This document shows, in pieces, positions 48,701 through 58,179 of a DNA stretch of 64,000 nucleotides (within the stretch, counting starts at the first letter, position 1; each line of letters opens with the position of its first letter). Both the position numbers and the translations under genes were made by a program. The notes beneath the pieces were generated by a model that made no database searches, was not told the origin of the DNA, and saw only the letters and a program-made list of their open reading frames with translations. The stretch is taken from assembly GCF_900112475.1 (NCBI RefSeq), contig NZ_FOLW01000006.1, forward strand, positions 1 through 64,000. The letters are read 5' to 3'. The stretch comes from Pragia fontium DSM 5563 = ATCC 49100 (GTDB taxonomy: Bacteria; Pseudomonadota; Gammaproteobacteria; Enterobacterales; Enterobacteriaceae).

Positions 48701-48783
48701 ACTGATTATTCTTTATCCATTCCATTAAAGAGGTTATAACATTACTCAGCCCTAATACTTCATACGACCACAGGAACATTATT

Positions 48784-49035
48784 ATGTCGATTACTTCACT
48801 GAGCGTACGTATTCCCGCCGCCTTAAAAGCAAAACTCAAAGTTCAAGCTGAACACAACAATCATTCAATGAATGCGGAAATTATTAAACGGCTGGAAGAA
48901 AGCTTTGCCCAGGCTACACCCGTAGCTAAAGTTTCTCCTCTATCCGGTAATATTGAGCTCCCCATTACTGAAGTAACAAAAATCAAAAAAGTATTAAAAA
49001 AGGCCGTTAAAGAGCTGAAGAAAAAAAATCTTTAA
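48784..49035 (+). CDS. Arc-type ribbon-helix-helix DNA-binding protein
   Basis: 83 residues. SLSVRIPAALKAKLKVQAE followed by HNNHSMNAEIIKRLEESF is the Arc/Mnt ribbon-helix-helix fold: a strand that reads the major groove, then two helices of the dimer. The tail is Lys-rich (KKVLKKAVKELKKKNL). Target genes are unknown; phage Arc and Mnt are repressors. No toxin gene is adjacent. Confidence 0.82.
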   Translation: MSITSLSVRIPAALKAKLKVQAEHNNHSMNAEIIKRLEESFAQATPVAKVSPLSGNIELPITEVTKIKKVLKKAVKELKKKNL

Positions 49036-49263
49036 TACTAAGAAGAATATTATCTTGGTATCGGGTTATGGCGTATAAACGTCATTGCTATTTATCAATG
49101 CACTTTTTGAGCAGAATATAACCATCACTTATTTCGATAGGAATTGTTCTTGAATAGTGCATTGAGTTGATAAGCCGGTATCTAAAGAAATGAAATAGTC
49201 CTCACAAATAGATAATTACTGCAAAATTCAATAAACGTCAGGCTGATTAAGTTGCAATATAAT

Positions 49264-49292
49264 AAAAAAAACCCGCAATATGCGGGTTTTTA
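49264..49292 (-). terminator. Terminator of the first cold-shock gene
   Basis: Arms AAAACCCGCA and TGCGGGTTTT with a 3-nt loop; on the minus strand the stem is followed by a long T-run. Confidence 0.88.
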
Positions 49293-49312
49293 GCAACATC
49301 GATTATTGCTGA

Positions 49313-49522
49313 TTACAGAGCAACAACGTCCGCCGCAGACGGGCCACGTGGGCTGTCTTGAATAGAAAATTCAACGTGCTGGCCTTCTGCCAGAGTTTTG
49401 AATCCATCATTAACGATTGCAGAGAAGTGAACGAAAACGTCCTTACTGCCATCAGTTGGAGTGATGAAGCCAAAACCTTTACTTTCGTTGAACCACTTAA
49501 CGTGACCAGTTTTCTTAGACAT
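49313..49522 (-). CDS. Cold-shock family protein (CspA/CspE type)
   Basis: 69 residues. RNP1 KGFGFI and RNP2 VFVHF are intact within a single OB-fold, so it binds single-stranded RNA or DNA and can melt RNA structure. It is nearly the same as the copy at 56011. Which CspA-family member it corresponds to cannot be fixed by sequence alone. Confidence 0.93.
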   Translation of the reverse strand: MSKKTGHVKWFNESKGFGFITPTDGSKDVFVHFSAIVNDGFKTLAEGQHVEFSIQDSPRGPSAADVVAL

Positions 49523-49986
49523 TACAAAAATTCCTATTGATGTTTAACCTGCCAAAAGGCACGGAAGATCAGCATCTGTGGTTACTAGCATGGTAGACAC
49601 TAAGAGAAGAACCGAAAATAAGTTAATCCGAGGATAATAACTCACTGGGGGAACTCTAAATTCAAAACGAATATTCAAAATGACATACCTGAAGTAACTC
49701 TATTTCACCGACCAAAGTCATTACCGCATATTCAATAAATTTAGGCAAGGTGTTTTCAGCAACACAATAAAAAGTTAGATCAAGTGCACATTATTTAATG
49801 TTCAGCCGCTTTATCGAAACGGTTAAGCAAATAAAATAATCACATTCTATTTTATTACCCACCATAATGAGACATTAATTCCATTAGCTAAGCTTATCTA
49901 GCCAGTCCATTATGCAATAAATGTTATTAGATGATAGAATGAATAATCTGTTTATAATATAAACTCATTTTTCTAAGTAAAACGAC
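49523..49986. other. Gap upstream of the first cold-shock gene
   Basis: No gene seen. The part next to the csp start is probably a long, structured 5' leader of the kind found in cspA-type mRNAs; I cannot define its ends. Confidence 0.4.
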
Positions 49987-50496
49987 GTGAATACACTACC
50001 TTACCTTTCCGGATACCCTGAAAACCTTCAACAACAAGTGATGAAGCTGATAGAGCAGAAGACATTAGGGAATGTTCTACTCTCCCGTTATCCAGCCCCT
50101 CACGGTTATGTCACGGATAAAATGTTATATCAGTATGTGATAATAATAAAAAACGAGTATATGAAGAATGCTCAATTGGTAAACAAAGTTTGCTATGACA
50201 ATAAAATTCATGTCATTAACCATGCTCTTGGAATGAATACCGCAATATCTCGCCTTCAGGGGAATAAATTAAAGGCAAAAGCGGAAATTCGAATATCTAA
50301 CATTTTCAAATCATCCCCTGAAGCGCTATTAAAAATGATTGTAGTGCATGAACTCGCACATTTAAAAGAGAGGGAACATAATAAGAATTTCTATAACCTA
50401 TGTTGTCATATGGAACCTGACTACCATCAGTTAGAGTTTGATACTCGCCTGTACCTGACTTATCTGGATAAATTTGGTCAGCTATATACTAATTAG
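49987..50496 (+). CDS. YgjP-like zinc metallopeptidase (M48-related)
   Basis: 169 residues from GTG 49987 (weak ribosome-binding site). The HExxH motif VVHELAHLKEREHNKNFYNLC carries the two zinc His, the Glu, and a third His seven residues further, typical of the YgjP/WLM-like group formerly DUF45. A Cys pair lies next to it. The family is poorly characterised; E. coli YgjP is reported as a UTP-linked hydrolase, so a peptidase activity is not certain. Confidence 0.82.
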   Translation: MNTLPYLSGYPENLQQQVMKLIEQKTLGNVLLSRYPAPHGYVTDKMLYQYVIIIKNEYMKNAQLVNKVCYDNKIHVINHALGMNTAISRLQGNKLKAKAEIRISNIFKSSPEALLKMIVVHELAHLKEREHNKNFYNLCCHMEPDYHQLEFDTRLYLTYLDKFGQLYTN

Positions 50497-50504
50497 TCGA
50501 TAAG

Positions 50505-50687
50505 TTATTCTTCTTCTTCATCATCAAATGAGACAACAGAACGCTCACCTTGATGGTTAGCTCGAATTTCTTTAGCGACTAACGCGATAGCCTCTCCGCT
50601 GCTCATCCCTTCCGCCATCAATTGTTGAATACGTTCTACAGCATCTTGCTGCTCTTCGTGTCGAAGTGCCGGCGATCCGATTGTCAT
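50505..50687 (-). CDS. yoaH: UPF0181 protein YoaH
   Basis: 60 residues. [20 protein letters not shown] then [19 protein letters not shown] match E. coli YoaH, ending in an acidic DDEEEE tail. Function unknown. It converges on the YgjP-like gene, 8 bp apart, and is near nudL-sdaA as in E. coli, though pabB is missing from between them. Confidence 0.92.
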   Translation of the reverse strand: MTIGSPALRHEEQQDAVERIQQLMAEGMSSGEAIALVAKEIRANHQGERSVVSFDDEEEE

Positions 50688-50862
50688 ATAAATTTCACTT
50701 TTTTAAGGTAATGGAACATACCAGACATGAGTCAATAAACAATGCTGAATCACACCCATATTGATTAAATAATCATAGCGCAAAAATAATACCGTTGTAT
50801 TATCTCACCTGTAGCATACTTATACTAGCCAGATAATCTAACTCTTATTGACTGACCTAACA

Positions 50863-51432
50863 ATGAACGATGTTATTAACCGATTTGTCCAACGATTTCA
50901 AATGCAATTGCCACCATTGGCATCAGCGACTCAACATCAAAGACAAGCGGCTGTTTTGATTCCTGTCATCTGCGGTAATGAGCCGTCGCTATTGTTGACG
51001 CGTCGCTCATCTCAGTTGCGTAAGCATCCAGGTCAAGTTGCTTTTCCAGGTGGAGCCGCGGATGAAACCGATAGTTCTCTCAATATAACGGCTTTAAGAG
51101 AAGCCTATGAAGAAGTTGGTCTAAATCCAGACCGTGTTGATATTATTGGCCAACTTCCGCCATTGGATAGCATTAGTGGATTTCAGGTGACGCCTATCGT
51201 GGGTTTGCTACCTGATGGATTGCAGTTTAAACAGAATAAAAATGAAGTTGAAACACTGTTTGAAGTTCCTCTTGGTTACGTCCTCAACAAAGATAACTAT
51301 CATTCAATAGAGATTATTCGCCGTAATAAACCATTACGCATCTATTTTATCTATTATGCAGATAACTTTATCTGGGGACTCACCGCCTCAATTCTTCAAC
51401 GTCTGGCTACTCAGGTTCACGGATTTCTATAA
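50863..51432 (+). CDS. nudL: CoA pyrophosphatase NudL (Nudix)
   Basis: 189 residues from ATG 50863; a TTG at 50848 is possible. The Nudix box GAADETDSSLNITALREAYEEVGL spans about residues 65-90 and the UPF0035 extension LLTRRSSQLRKHPGQVAFPG precedes it, the mark of CoA-specific members. It would cleave CoA and acyl-CoA into phosphopantetheine and 3',5'-ADP. It precedes sdaA, as in E. coli, but with a 286-bp gap. Confidence 0.92.
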   Translation: MNDVINRFVQRFQMQLPPLASATQHQRQAAVLIPVICGNEPSLLLTRRSSQLRKHPGQVAFPGGAADETDSSLNITALREAYEEVGLNPDRVDIIGQLPPLDSISGFQVTPIVGLLPDGLQFKQNKNEVETLFEVPLGYVLNKDNYHSIEIIRRNKPLRIYFIYYADNFIWGLTASILQRLATQVHGFL

Positions 51433-51718
51433 CCTTTTAAAATATAGCGATATAAATTAACTGGCTGTTTTATCTTAATAATTTTTTTGCCTCTTTAAAA
51501 TTCACGATCTTCATCAAAGATCACACATTCTAATACACCATATTCATAGCTTATCACTGCACAAAAAGACTATAATTGCCCCATCGGCCAAGATGATATC
51601 TTGCTCAAGTAAAATCAAGCAGGCCAATTGACTAAAAAATGTCAGGCTATCGAACACACTGAGCCTTCATCTTTTAAGCCAGAAATGATGCAAATTTAAT
51701 TCTATTGAGGAGTTTCAT

Positions 51719-53086
51719 GTGATTAGCGTTTTCGACATGTTCAAAATTGGTATTGGTCCATCCAGTTCACATACCGTCGGTCCGATGAAAGCGGGCAAAG
51801 AGTTTGTCGATGATCTCTGTCATAACGAGTTACTCTCTTCCGTTGATCGTATTGCTGTAGATGTTTATGGTTCACTGTCTTTAACGGGCAAAGGCCACCA
51901 TACAGATATCGCTATTATTATGGGATTAGCCGGTAACTTACCCGCCACTGTCGATATCGATACAATTCCTGCATTCATTCGTAGTGTAGAAGAAACTCAG
52001 CGTTTGCCGTTGGTTAATGGAAAACACGAAGTTGATTTCCCACGCAATGGTGGCATGGTTTTCCACAGTGACAATCTGTCACTGCATGAAAATGGTATGA
52101 AAATTACCGCTCTTTCTGCCGATAAAGTAATTTATAGCAAAACCTATTACTCGATTGGCGGTGGTTTTATCGTTGATGAAGAAAATTTTGGCAAAGCATC
52201 GACAAATGAGGTTGCTGTCCCCTATCCATTCAAATCAGCAACAGCGTTGTTAGAGCTGTGTAAGCACCATGGTTTATCAATATCCGGTTTGGTGATGCAA
52301 AACGAGTTAGCCATGCACAGCCAAAAAGAGATCGAAAATTACTTCTCTGCCGTTTGGCAAACCATGCGTGACTGTATCGATCGCGGTATGAATACTGAAG
52401 GTGTATTACCCGGCCCATTGCAGGTTCCACGCCGTGCCGCCCCGCTACGCCGTATGTTGGTATCTTCAGATAAGCTATCTAACGATCCGATGCACATTAT
52501 TGATTGGGTGAATATGTTTGCTCTGGCCGTCAATGAAGAAAATGCCGCCGGAGGCCGTGTAGTTACAGCACCAACTAACGGTGCCTGCGGTATTATCCCT
52601 GCGGTGCTGGCCTACTATGATCAGTTTATTCAACCGGTTAGTCCGGAAGCATATATCCGCTATTTCCTGGCTTCAGGCGCTATCGGAACGCTTTATAAGA
52701 TGAACGCCTCTATCTCTGGTGCTGAAGTGGGTTGTCAAGGTGAGGTTGGCGTTGCTTGCTCTATGGCTGCTGCTGGCTTAACTGAGTTATTGGGCGGTAG
52801 TCCACAACAGGTTTGTGATGCAGCAGAGATTGGTATGGAGCATAACCTAGGCTTAACCTGCGATCCGGTTGCTGGTCAGGTACAAGTTCCTTGTATTGAA
52901 CGTAATGCGATTGCTTCCGTTAAGGCTATTAACTCCTCTCGTATGGCTTTACGTCGTACCAGTGAGCCACGGGTTTCATTGGATAAAGTCATCGAGACCA
53001 TGTACGAAACGGGTAAAGATATGAACTCAAAATATCGAGAAACTTCTCGTGGAGGCTTGGCTATCAAGGTTGTTCACTGCGATTAA
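51719..53086 (+). CDS. sdaA: L-serine ammonia-lyase SdaA
   Basis: 455 residues, start GTG 51719 as in E. coli (454), with TGAGGAG before it. Iron-sulfur type serine dehydratase: N-terminal IGPSSSHTVGPM for substrate, and the cluster Cys residues in TNGACGIIPAV, GLTCDPVAGQVQVPC. It turns L-serine into pyruvate and ammonia. The start overlaps an out-of-frame ATGTGA. Confidence 0.96.
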   Translation: MISVFDMFKIGIGPSSSHTVGPMKAGKEFVDDLCHNELLSSVDRIAVDVYGSLSLTGKGHHTDIAIIMGLAGNLPATVDIDTIPAFIRSVEETQRLPLVNGKHEVDFPRNGGMVFHSDNLSLHENGMKITALSADKVIYSKTYYSIGGGFIVDEENFGKASTNEVAVPYPFKSATALLELCKHHGLSISGLVMQNELAMHSQKEIENYFSAVWQTMRDCIDRGMNTEGVLPGPLQVPRRAAPLRRMLVSSDKLSNDPMHIIDWVNMFALAVNEENAAGGRVVTAPTNGACGIIPAVLAYYDQFIQPVSPEAYIRYFLASGAIGTLYKMNASISGAEVGCQGEVGVACSMAAAGLTELLGGSPQQVCDAAEIGMEHNLGLTCDPVAGQVQVPCIERNAIASVKAINSSRMALRRTSEPRVSLDKVIETMYETGKDMNSKYRETSRGGLAIKVVHCD

Positions 53087-53096
53087 TGCCTAAATT

Positions 53097-53128
53097 ACTC
53101 CCTCTCTATCACGGGGAGGGAGTTTATA
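53097..53128 (+). terminator. Terminator of sdaA
   Basis: Arms ACTCCCTC and GAGGGAGT, 10 nt after the stop, then TTATATT. Confidence 0.7.
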
Positions 53129-53304
53129 TTCTGCTTCATTTACCGGTTTTGTTATCCACTTATCCATATCATCCTCTGTTTTACCGATTAAATCCCCTTT
53201 ATCCATTGACAGTGCCTGATAAATCATTAGGTTAATAGTCTTATTTCAATCGGAGTCGTTAGTTTTGCCGACTGAATTTAGTTTTTTACACGGAGAAGAA
53301 GTTA

Positions 53305-54552
53305 ATGCAGGAATATTTATTGCTTATATTGAATAAGGTGGGTGTTGAAGCAACGCCACTGATCATTTTAATTATTACCCTCACCCTGATTATATTGTTG
53401 TCCGTGATTATTCATCTGTTTCTTCACCATGTCATTCTCGGCAGCATGAAGAAAAGCGAAGCCAGAAACCATAAATTCTGGCGACAAATTTTAATCGATC
53501 ATAATTTATTTGACCGCCTCTCATTTGTTCTACAGGGTATTATTGTCCACGTTATTTCATCACACTGGGTCGTGCAAGAGCCTGAAGTACTGGACATCAT
53601 TCTACTTTGCGCACAGATATGGATTTTATTGTATGGCTTGCTTTCCCTGTTCGCCTTACTGGATACCTTGCTCAGCCTGTCCCATATGACCAAAGTCGCC
53701 AGTCAGTTACCGCTACGAGGAATTTTCCAGAGTATCAAACTGATTGCCGCTATTTTTATTGGTATTCTGATTATCTCTACCTTAATCGGTAAGTCGCCAA
53801 CGCTGCTATTAAGCGGTTTAGGAGCCATGACCGCCGTAATAATGCTGGTATTTAAAGATCCTATATTGGGACTGGTCGCTGGAATTCAGTTATCCGCCAA
53901 TAATATGCTAAAGATTGGCGACTGGCTGGAAATGCCTAAATACGGTGCTGATGGTGCAGTATTAGATATTGGTTTAACCACGGTAAAAGTCAGAAATTGG
54001 GATAATACGGTAACAACTATTCCGACCTATTCACTGATTTCTGATTCATTTAAAAACTGGCGTTCAATGTCAGAATCAGGTGGCCGCCGCATCAAGCGCA
54101 GCATTAAAATTGACGCTACTAGCGTACATTTCCTCTCTCTGGAAGAGCAAGAAAACCTGCAAAGCAGTCATTTACTTGAATCCTATATTGAACATAAAGT
54201 AAATGAAATAAGTCAATTTAATCATGAGCATCGTGTTGATTTATCTATTGCTATGAATGGGAGAAGATTAACCAATCTAGGGACATTACGGGCATATATT
54301 GGTGAATACCTAAAAGCGCATTCAGGTATCCATAAAAATATGACTTTGATGGTTCGTCAATTAGAAGCCGGCTCAGAAGGTATTCCACTGGAAATTTATG
54401 CCTTTACTAATACTGTAGCTTGGGTTGAGTATGAAGGTATCCAATCAGATATTTTTGATCATATCTACTCGATCATTCCACAGTTTGGATTGCGCCTGCA
54501 TCAAACTCCGACCGGTAGCGATATGCGAGCAATGGTTGATCGATTAGCTTAA
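53305..54552 (+). CDS. ybdG: MscS-family mechanosensitive channel YbdG
   Basis: 415 residues (415 in E. coli YbdG). Five membrane helices; the pore-lining helix and the Sm-like start are visible as [20 protein letters not shown] and [20 protein letters not shown]. The C-terminal cytoplasmic cage ends in LRLHQTPTG. It gives low-level MscM-type release under hypo-osmotic shock. Single gene, ending in a shared terminator with rlmA. Confidence 0.9.
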   Translation: MQEYLLLILNKVGVEATPLIILIITLTLIILLSVIIHLFLHHVILGSMKKSEARNHKFWRQILIDHNLFDRLSFVLQGIIVHVISSHWVVQEPEVLDIILLCAQIWILLYGLLSLFALLDTLLSLSHMTKVASQLPLRGIFQSIKLIAAIFIGILIISTLIGKSPTLLLSGLGAMTAVIMLVFKDPILGLVAGIQLSANNMLKIGDWLEMPKYGADGAVLDIGLTTVKVRNWDNTVTTIPTYSLISDSFKNWRSMSESGGRRIKRSIKIDATSVHFLSLEEQENLQSSHLLESYIEHKVNEISQFNHEHRVDLSIAMNGRRLTNLGTLRAYIGEYLKAHSGIHKNMTLMVRQLEAGSEGIPLEIYAFTNTVAWVEYEGIQSDIFDHIYSIIPQFGLRLHQTPTGSDMRAMVDRLA

Positions 54553-54562
54553 CAATAAGAGA

Positions 54563-54597
54563 AAAAACGGGGCATCTAAAGTGCCCCGTTTTATTTT
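54563..54597 (+). terminator. Terminator between ybdG and rlmA
   Basis: Arms AAAACGGGGCA and TGCCCCGTTTT with a 7-nt loop; works for both converging genes. Confidence 0.87.
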
Positions 54598-54610
54598 GCA
54601 TCAGGAAATA

Positions 54611-55429
54611 TTACTTCTGATAGAGACGAATATAAAAATCCGCCTCACAGTGAAATTCTGACATTTCTGCCAGTTGCTGGATCAACTGTTCTGATGCTTT
54701 CCAGGCAAAAGGGGTCATCTGTAGGAGATTGACGGCCTGCTCCCCAGAGAGAGTAAGGTTGTAACTTAAACGTTGTTGTTGAATACAGTGAAAGCCCTCG
54801 ATCTGCTCTTCAATGTCTTCATGAGGCTGGGGCGTTTGGTAAATCAACCCTTTTAACTGGATCAAATGTCTCGGTGCCGGGGTCACTGCTACAATAAATC
54901 CACCAGATTTAATCACACGGCTGAGCTCTTGTGCTTTACAGGGGGCATAAATGCGTAATACGCCGTCCATTGAGTCATCAGCAAATGGTAAACGATGACT
55001 GGATGCAACACAGAAAGAAGCGGCAGGATAGCGTTTAGCGGCTGCTCGGATGGCACCTTTGGCGATATCCAGGCCATGCACCTGAACGGTGTGATGACTT
55101 GACAAATTCTCAGCCAAAAATCCGGTGTAATACCCTTCACCACAGCCAATATCCAACAGCCTCTTAGTATTCTGATGATCGGACAGAGATTTATCCAATA
55201 GTGAATAAATCGCATCGCGCAGGGGCTGATAATATCCAGCATCAAGAAACTGGCGTCTGGCCTGCATCATCATTTGATTATCGCCAGGATTTTTTGATTT
55301 CTTATGTTGGACCGGCATGAGGTTCACATACCCCTCTTTCGCACGGTCGAACTGATGATGATTACTACAACACCATACCCGATCGTCCAATTGCAATGAA
55401 TGATGACAAATAGGACATTGATATAGCAT
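54611..55429 (-). CDS. rlmA: 23S rRNA (guanine-745-N1)-methyltransferase RlmA
   Basis: 272 residues. An N-terminal zinc ribbon (CPICHHSLQLDDRVWCCSNHH) recognises the RNA, and the SAM domain has LLDIGCGEGYYTG and GVLRIYAPCKAQELSRVIKSGG. It methylates G745 of 23S rRNA. Next to a cspC-like gene as in E. coli. ATG preceded by GGGAGG. Confidence 0.94.
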   Translation of the reverse strand: MLYQCPICHHSLQLDDRVWCCSNHHQFDRAKEGYVNLMPVQHKKSKNPGDNQMMMQARRQFLDAGYYQPLRDAIYSLLDKSLSDHQNTKRLLDIGCGEGYYTGFLAENLSSHHTVQVHGLDIAKGAIRAAAKRYPAASFCVASSHRLPFADDSMDGVLRIYAPCKAQELSRVIKSGGFIVAVTPAPRHLIQLKGLIYQTPQPHEDIEEQIEGFHCIQQQRLSYNLTLSGEQAVNLLQMTPFAWKASEQLIQQLAEMSEFHCEADFYIRLYQK

Positions 55430-55602
55430 GGGAGGATCCTGATGAAAAATAGTGACTACCGGGGAAACCAGCGAAGAAAATTTTATGAAGGAAAGTATAA
55501 CATTAAAGCAGCAATTTTTGAGAGGTGTGTTAATTGTGATTTAACACATAATTTTATGCAGAAACTTTAATTAATCCTTTCCTCCATGTGGTTGCTTAAA
55601 AA

Positions 55603-55809
55603 CTAAAAAGCAATAACGTCCGTTGCAAATGGACCTCTGGAGGTTCTATAAGTAGAAAATTCTACGTTTTGCCCTTCGGTCAATAATTTAGTTGAATTAG
55701 CGATGGAAGTGCGGTCAACGAAGACATCAGAACTACCATCCAGCGGTGCGATTAAGCCAACACCATGGTTTCTATCAAACCATTTTACCATTCCCATTCT
55801 TAGGGTCAT
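55603..55809 (-). CDS. Divergent cold-shock-domain protein
   Basis: 68 residues, start ATG 55809 with AGAGG upstream. It aligns along the whole cold-shock fold (MGMVKWFDRNHGVGLIAPLD, RGPFATDVIAF), but RNP1 is HGVGLI in place of KGFGFI and RNP2 is VFVDRT in place of VFVHFS, so the stacking Phe and His residues are largely gone. Nucleic-acid binding is likely weak or altered, as in E. coli CspF and CspH. It lies between rlmA and an intact csp gene. Confidence 0.88.
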   Translation of the reverse strand: MTLRMGMVKWFDRNHGVGLIAPLDGSSDVFVDRTSIANSTKLLTEGQNVEFSTYRTSRGPFATDVIAF

Positions 55810-55916
55810 AATTTGTACCTCTTAAATTTAGTTATATATCATTTTCCTTTACAGTTAGTTGGTTAGAACATCTGTACCTGGAATATCAGGTGTGCGTAAA
55901 AATGCCTGTGGTCCAC

Positions 55917-55946
55917 AAAAAAACCCGCATCAGCGATGCGGGTTTT
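55917..55946 (-). terminator. Terminator of the cspC-like gene
   Basis: Arms AAAACCCGCAT and ATGCGGGTTTT with a 5-nt loop; on the minus strand followed by a T-rich tail. Confidence 0.82.
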
Positions 55947-56010
55947 CTGTCACTAGAGTTAAGAAAGCCAAAGGCTTATCTTATTTATCTCTATAAACGT
56001 TTGCTGCTAA

Positions 56011-56220
56011 TTACAGAGCAACAACGTTTGCAGCTGCTGGACCGCGTGGGCTGTCTTGAATGGTATATTCTACTTTCTGACCTTCAGCCAGAGTTTTGAA
56101 ACCTTCACTAGCGATAGCAGAGAAGTGAACGAATACGTCTTTACCACCATCATCTTGCTCAATAAAACCAAAACCTTTGCTCTCATTGAACCATTTAACT
56201 TTGCCAGTTTTCTTGGACAT
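56011..56220 (-). CDS. cspC: Cold-shock-like protein (CspC/CspE type)
   Basis: 69 residues. RNP1 KGFGFI and RNP2 VFVHF intact. The position next to rlmA is that of E. coli cspC, which guides the symbol; yobF is not seen. CspC/E-type proteins bind RNA, stabilise stress mRNAs and act as antiterminators. A leader of up to 290 bp without a gene precedes it. Confidence 0.88.
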   Translation of the reverse strand: MSKKTGKVKWFNESKGFGFIEQDDGGKDVFVHFSAIASEGFKTLAEGQKVEYTIQDSPRGPAAANVVAL

Positions 56221-56467
56221 CTTTACTTACCTTTAAATTAGTTAACCTGCCATACATCATAGGGTATAGGCATTATGGCCAGATTTTCAGAATCAATACT
56301 TATGGAGGCACTAAGAAGATGTTCGTCTAGTAAGCGAAATCAAAAGATAACGGCTTTTAAGAAGGAACTGCTTTACTCTAATGTCGTACATAAATAGGTC
56401 TGTAGCACAGGCCGGTTTACATTTACTCATAATGAACCAGATAACGCAAGCCTTTTCTCTCTCTTTT

Positions 56468-56498
56468 GGATAAAAGAACCAAACTGGTTCTTTTAACT
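56468..56498 (-). terminator. Terminator of the lpxP-like gene
   Basis: Arms AAAAGAACC and GGTTCTTTT with a 5-nt loop just after the gene's end on the minus strand. Confidence 0.7.
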
Positions 56499-56511
56499 GG
56501 TTATAATTTGA

Positions 56512-57438
56512 TTAATAAAGAGATATTTCACCCGCCGGACGCGTCTTAAATCGACGATGTAGCCACATATATAATTCCGGCGCTTTCAGGATTTCCTTCT
56601 CAACGACTTTATTCATAAAGGTAGCAGCAGCCGTTGAATCGTCCATCGGAAACCCGGTTGGTGGTTCAGTGACTAACACGGTATATCCGCTACCATCCGC
56701 GTGTCGTTTTGGCGTAAATGGCAAAATAACAGGATCGGCCTGACGCATCAGAATACTGGTTCCAATCGTCGTTGCTGCTTGTGGTACGGCAAAGAATGGC
56801 GCAAATACGCTGTTACGTGGACCGTAATCGTGATCGGGGGCATACCAAAGGATTTCGCCTTTACGCAGTTCCCTAATCATGCCTTTGATATCATTACGGT
56901 CGATAAAGTATTTATTAGAACGACTACGGCCCCGAACCTGAACCCAATCCATTAATTTATTGTTGTGTGGTCGATAAACACCCACTCCAGGGTTGTACAT
57001 ACCATAAATGCGCCCCCCCAGTTCTAACGTCAGAAAATGAACGCCGACCAACAATACGCCTTTACCATTGGCTCGAATACGCGACATGATTTCAAGATTA
57101 TCGACCTTACACCATTTTTTAATTCGGTTATCAGACCAGAACCAAGCCATGCCTGTTTCCAGCAATCCCATGCCTAATGATTCAAAATTCTCAACTAACA
57201 GCTTCTCCCTCTCCTCTTTACTTAAGTTGGGAAAGCAGAGTTCCAGATTACGACGAGCAATGTGCTGCCGGCGTTTTAAAAAACGCATAGACAATCGCCC
57301 TGTTCGAGAGCCAATAAAGTGAATTGCTGGGTAAGGTAGCTGAACTAAAAGATAAAGAGATATTATCCCAAACCAGGTTAGCCAGTATTTAGGTTTCAAA
57401 AAAGAATAATGAAACTCAGGCTGTTTAAATTTTGACAT
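56512..57438 (-). CDS. lpxP: Lipid A biosynthesis acyltransferase (LpxP/LpxL family)
   Basis: 308 residues, with one N-terminal membrane helix. GVHFLTLELGG holds the HX4E catalytic pair; YRPHNNKLMDWVQVRGR, YAPDHDYGPRNSVFAPFFA and LHRRFKTRPAGEISLY are family blocks. The N-terminal (SFLKPKYWLTWFGI, IARRNLELCFP) and C-terminal ends look more like LpxP (palmitoleoyl, cold-induced) than LpxL (lauroyl), but some internal blocks resemble LpxL. It adds the secondary acyl chain to Kdo2-lipid IVA. Location beside csp genes suits a cold role. Confidence 0.85.
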   Translation of the reverse strand: MSKFKQPEFHYSFLKPKYWLTWFGIISLYLLVQLPYPAIHFIGSRTGRLSMRFLKRRQHIARRNLELCFPNLSKEEREKLLVENFESLGMGLLETGMAWFWSDNRIKKWCKVDNLEIMSRIRANGKGVLLVGVHFLTLELGGRIYGMYNPGVGVYRPHNNKLMDWVQVRGRSRSNKYFIDRNDIKGMIRELRKGEILWYAPDHDYGPRNSVFAPFFAVPQAATTIGTSILMRQADPVILPFTPKRHADGSGYTVLVTEPPTGFPMDDSTAAATFMNKVVEKEILKAPELYMWLHRRFKTRPAGEISLY

Positions 57439-57656
57439 TCAGGTATTGCTTCTCTAGCTGCAAAGCAGCATTAATGGACAAGATAACTCATTGTTCAAAC
57501 AGACATTAATTTACAGAAAAAACCGAAAATTAAAAAAATAGTTGAGACAATGTCAGACTTAATTAAGACAACAAGTTAATGATCAAGTTCTTAGAGGTAT
57601 AATTATTTATACAAAAAATAGATTGGATAAAAAATAAACTTATCCTGCGAATTATT

Positions 57657-57950
57657 TTCATTTACAATGTTGGCTATTTTTTGCGCATGGCGTTGTGTTA
57701 AAAATGTACGCACCATTAATTATATCTGATGAAATATCATTAACGATAACACCATGATACCTATTGACGCAGCTGGAAACAATACGTTAGCCATGGGAAT
57801 ACCGCTTACCAAACTCTTTTTAGCACCACCAAAAACAAGGGGTATTTCATCTCGAATATTGAAACCCAGTAAAGGCGCCACTGCAGTATTAATCATTAGT
57901 GCCATCGTTAACAATAATGATAAAAGATAATAATACTTAACAATGCACAA
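57657..57950 (-). pseudogene. C-terminal remnant of a YfeH-type bile acid:Na+ symporter-like carrier
   Basis: A 76-codon frame ending at 57720 contains NIRDEIPLVFGGAKKSLVSG and IPMANVLFP, then LMIFHQI, the last third of YfeH-like transporters. A TAA then interrupts it where the family usually has Gln; after it the same frame continues LMVRTFLTQRHAQKIANIV, the normal C terminus. The N-terminal two thirds are absent. So it is both truncated and interrupted. Confidence 0.8.
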
Positions 57951-58179
57951 CCATTTACCTGATTCCAGATCCCTTCAACGAACCCCTGACGATTTAAGCT
58001 CAAATTAAGTAATAGCATATTTTTTGAACAATGTTAGCTAATGATTTGCCATAACAAAATATAAATAAAATGATCGTTGCCACCCTTTTCTACTTTGCTT
58101 TATGACATAATCAAGCTCTTGCTTACGCCCGATCCTCATAGCGTATATTGACTATATAATACATAGGATTTTGTAGAGA

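Noticed and set aside
52068-52082. GTGAC..GTCAC palindrome in sdaA
   Set aside because: The spacer is five bases instead of three, so it does not fit matS.
53113-53120. GGGGAGGG, a match to the FtsK-orienting KOPS motif
   Set aside because: It forms part of the sdaA terminator stem and points away from dif, opposite to what KOPS should do on this arm.
54758-54770. GTTGTAAC-containing sequence like a Tus-binding ter site
   Set aside because: It has an extra base against the conserved core and lies in rlmA codons; not enough to call a fork trap.
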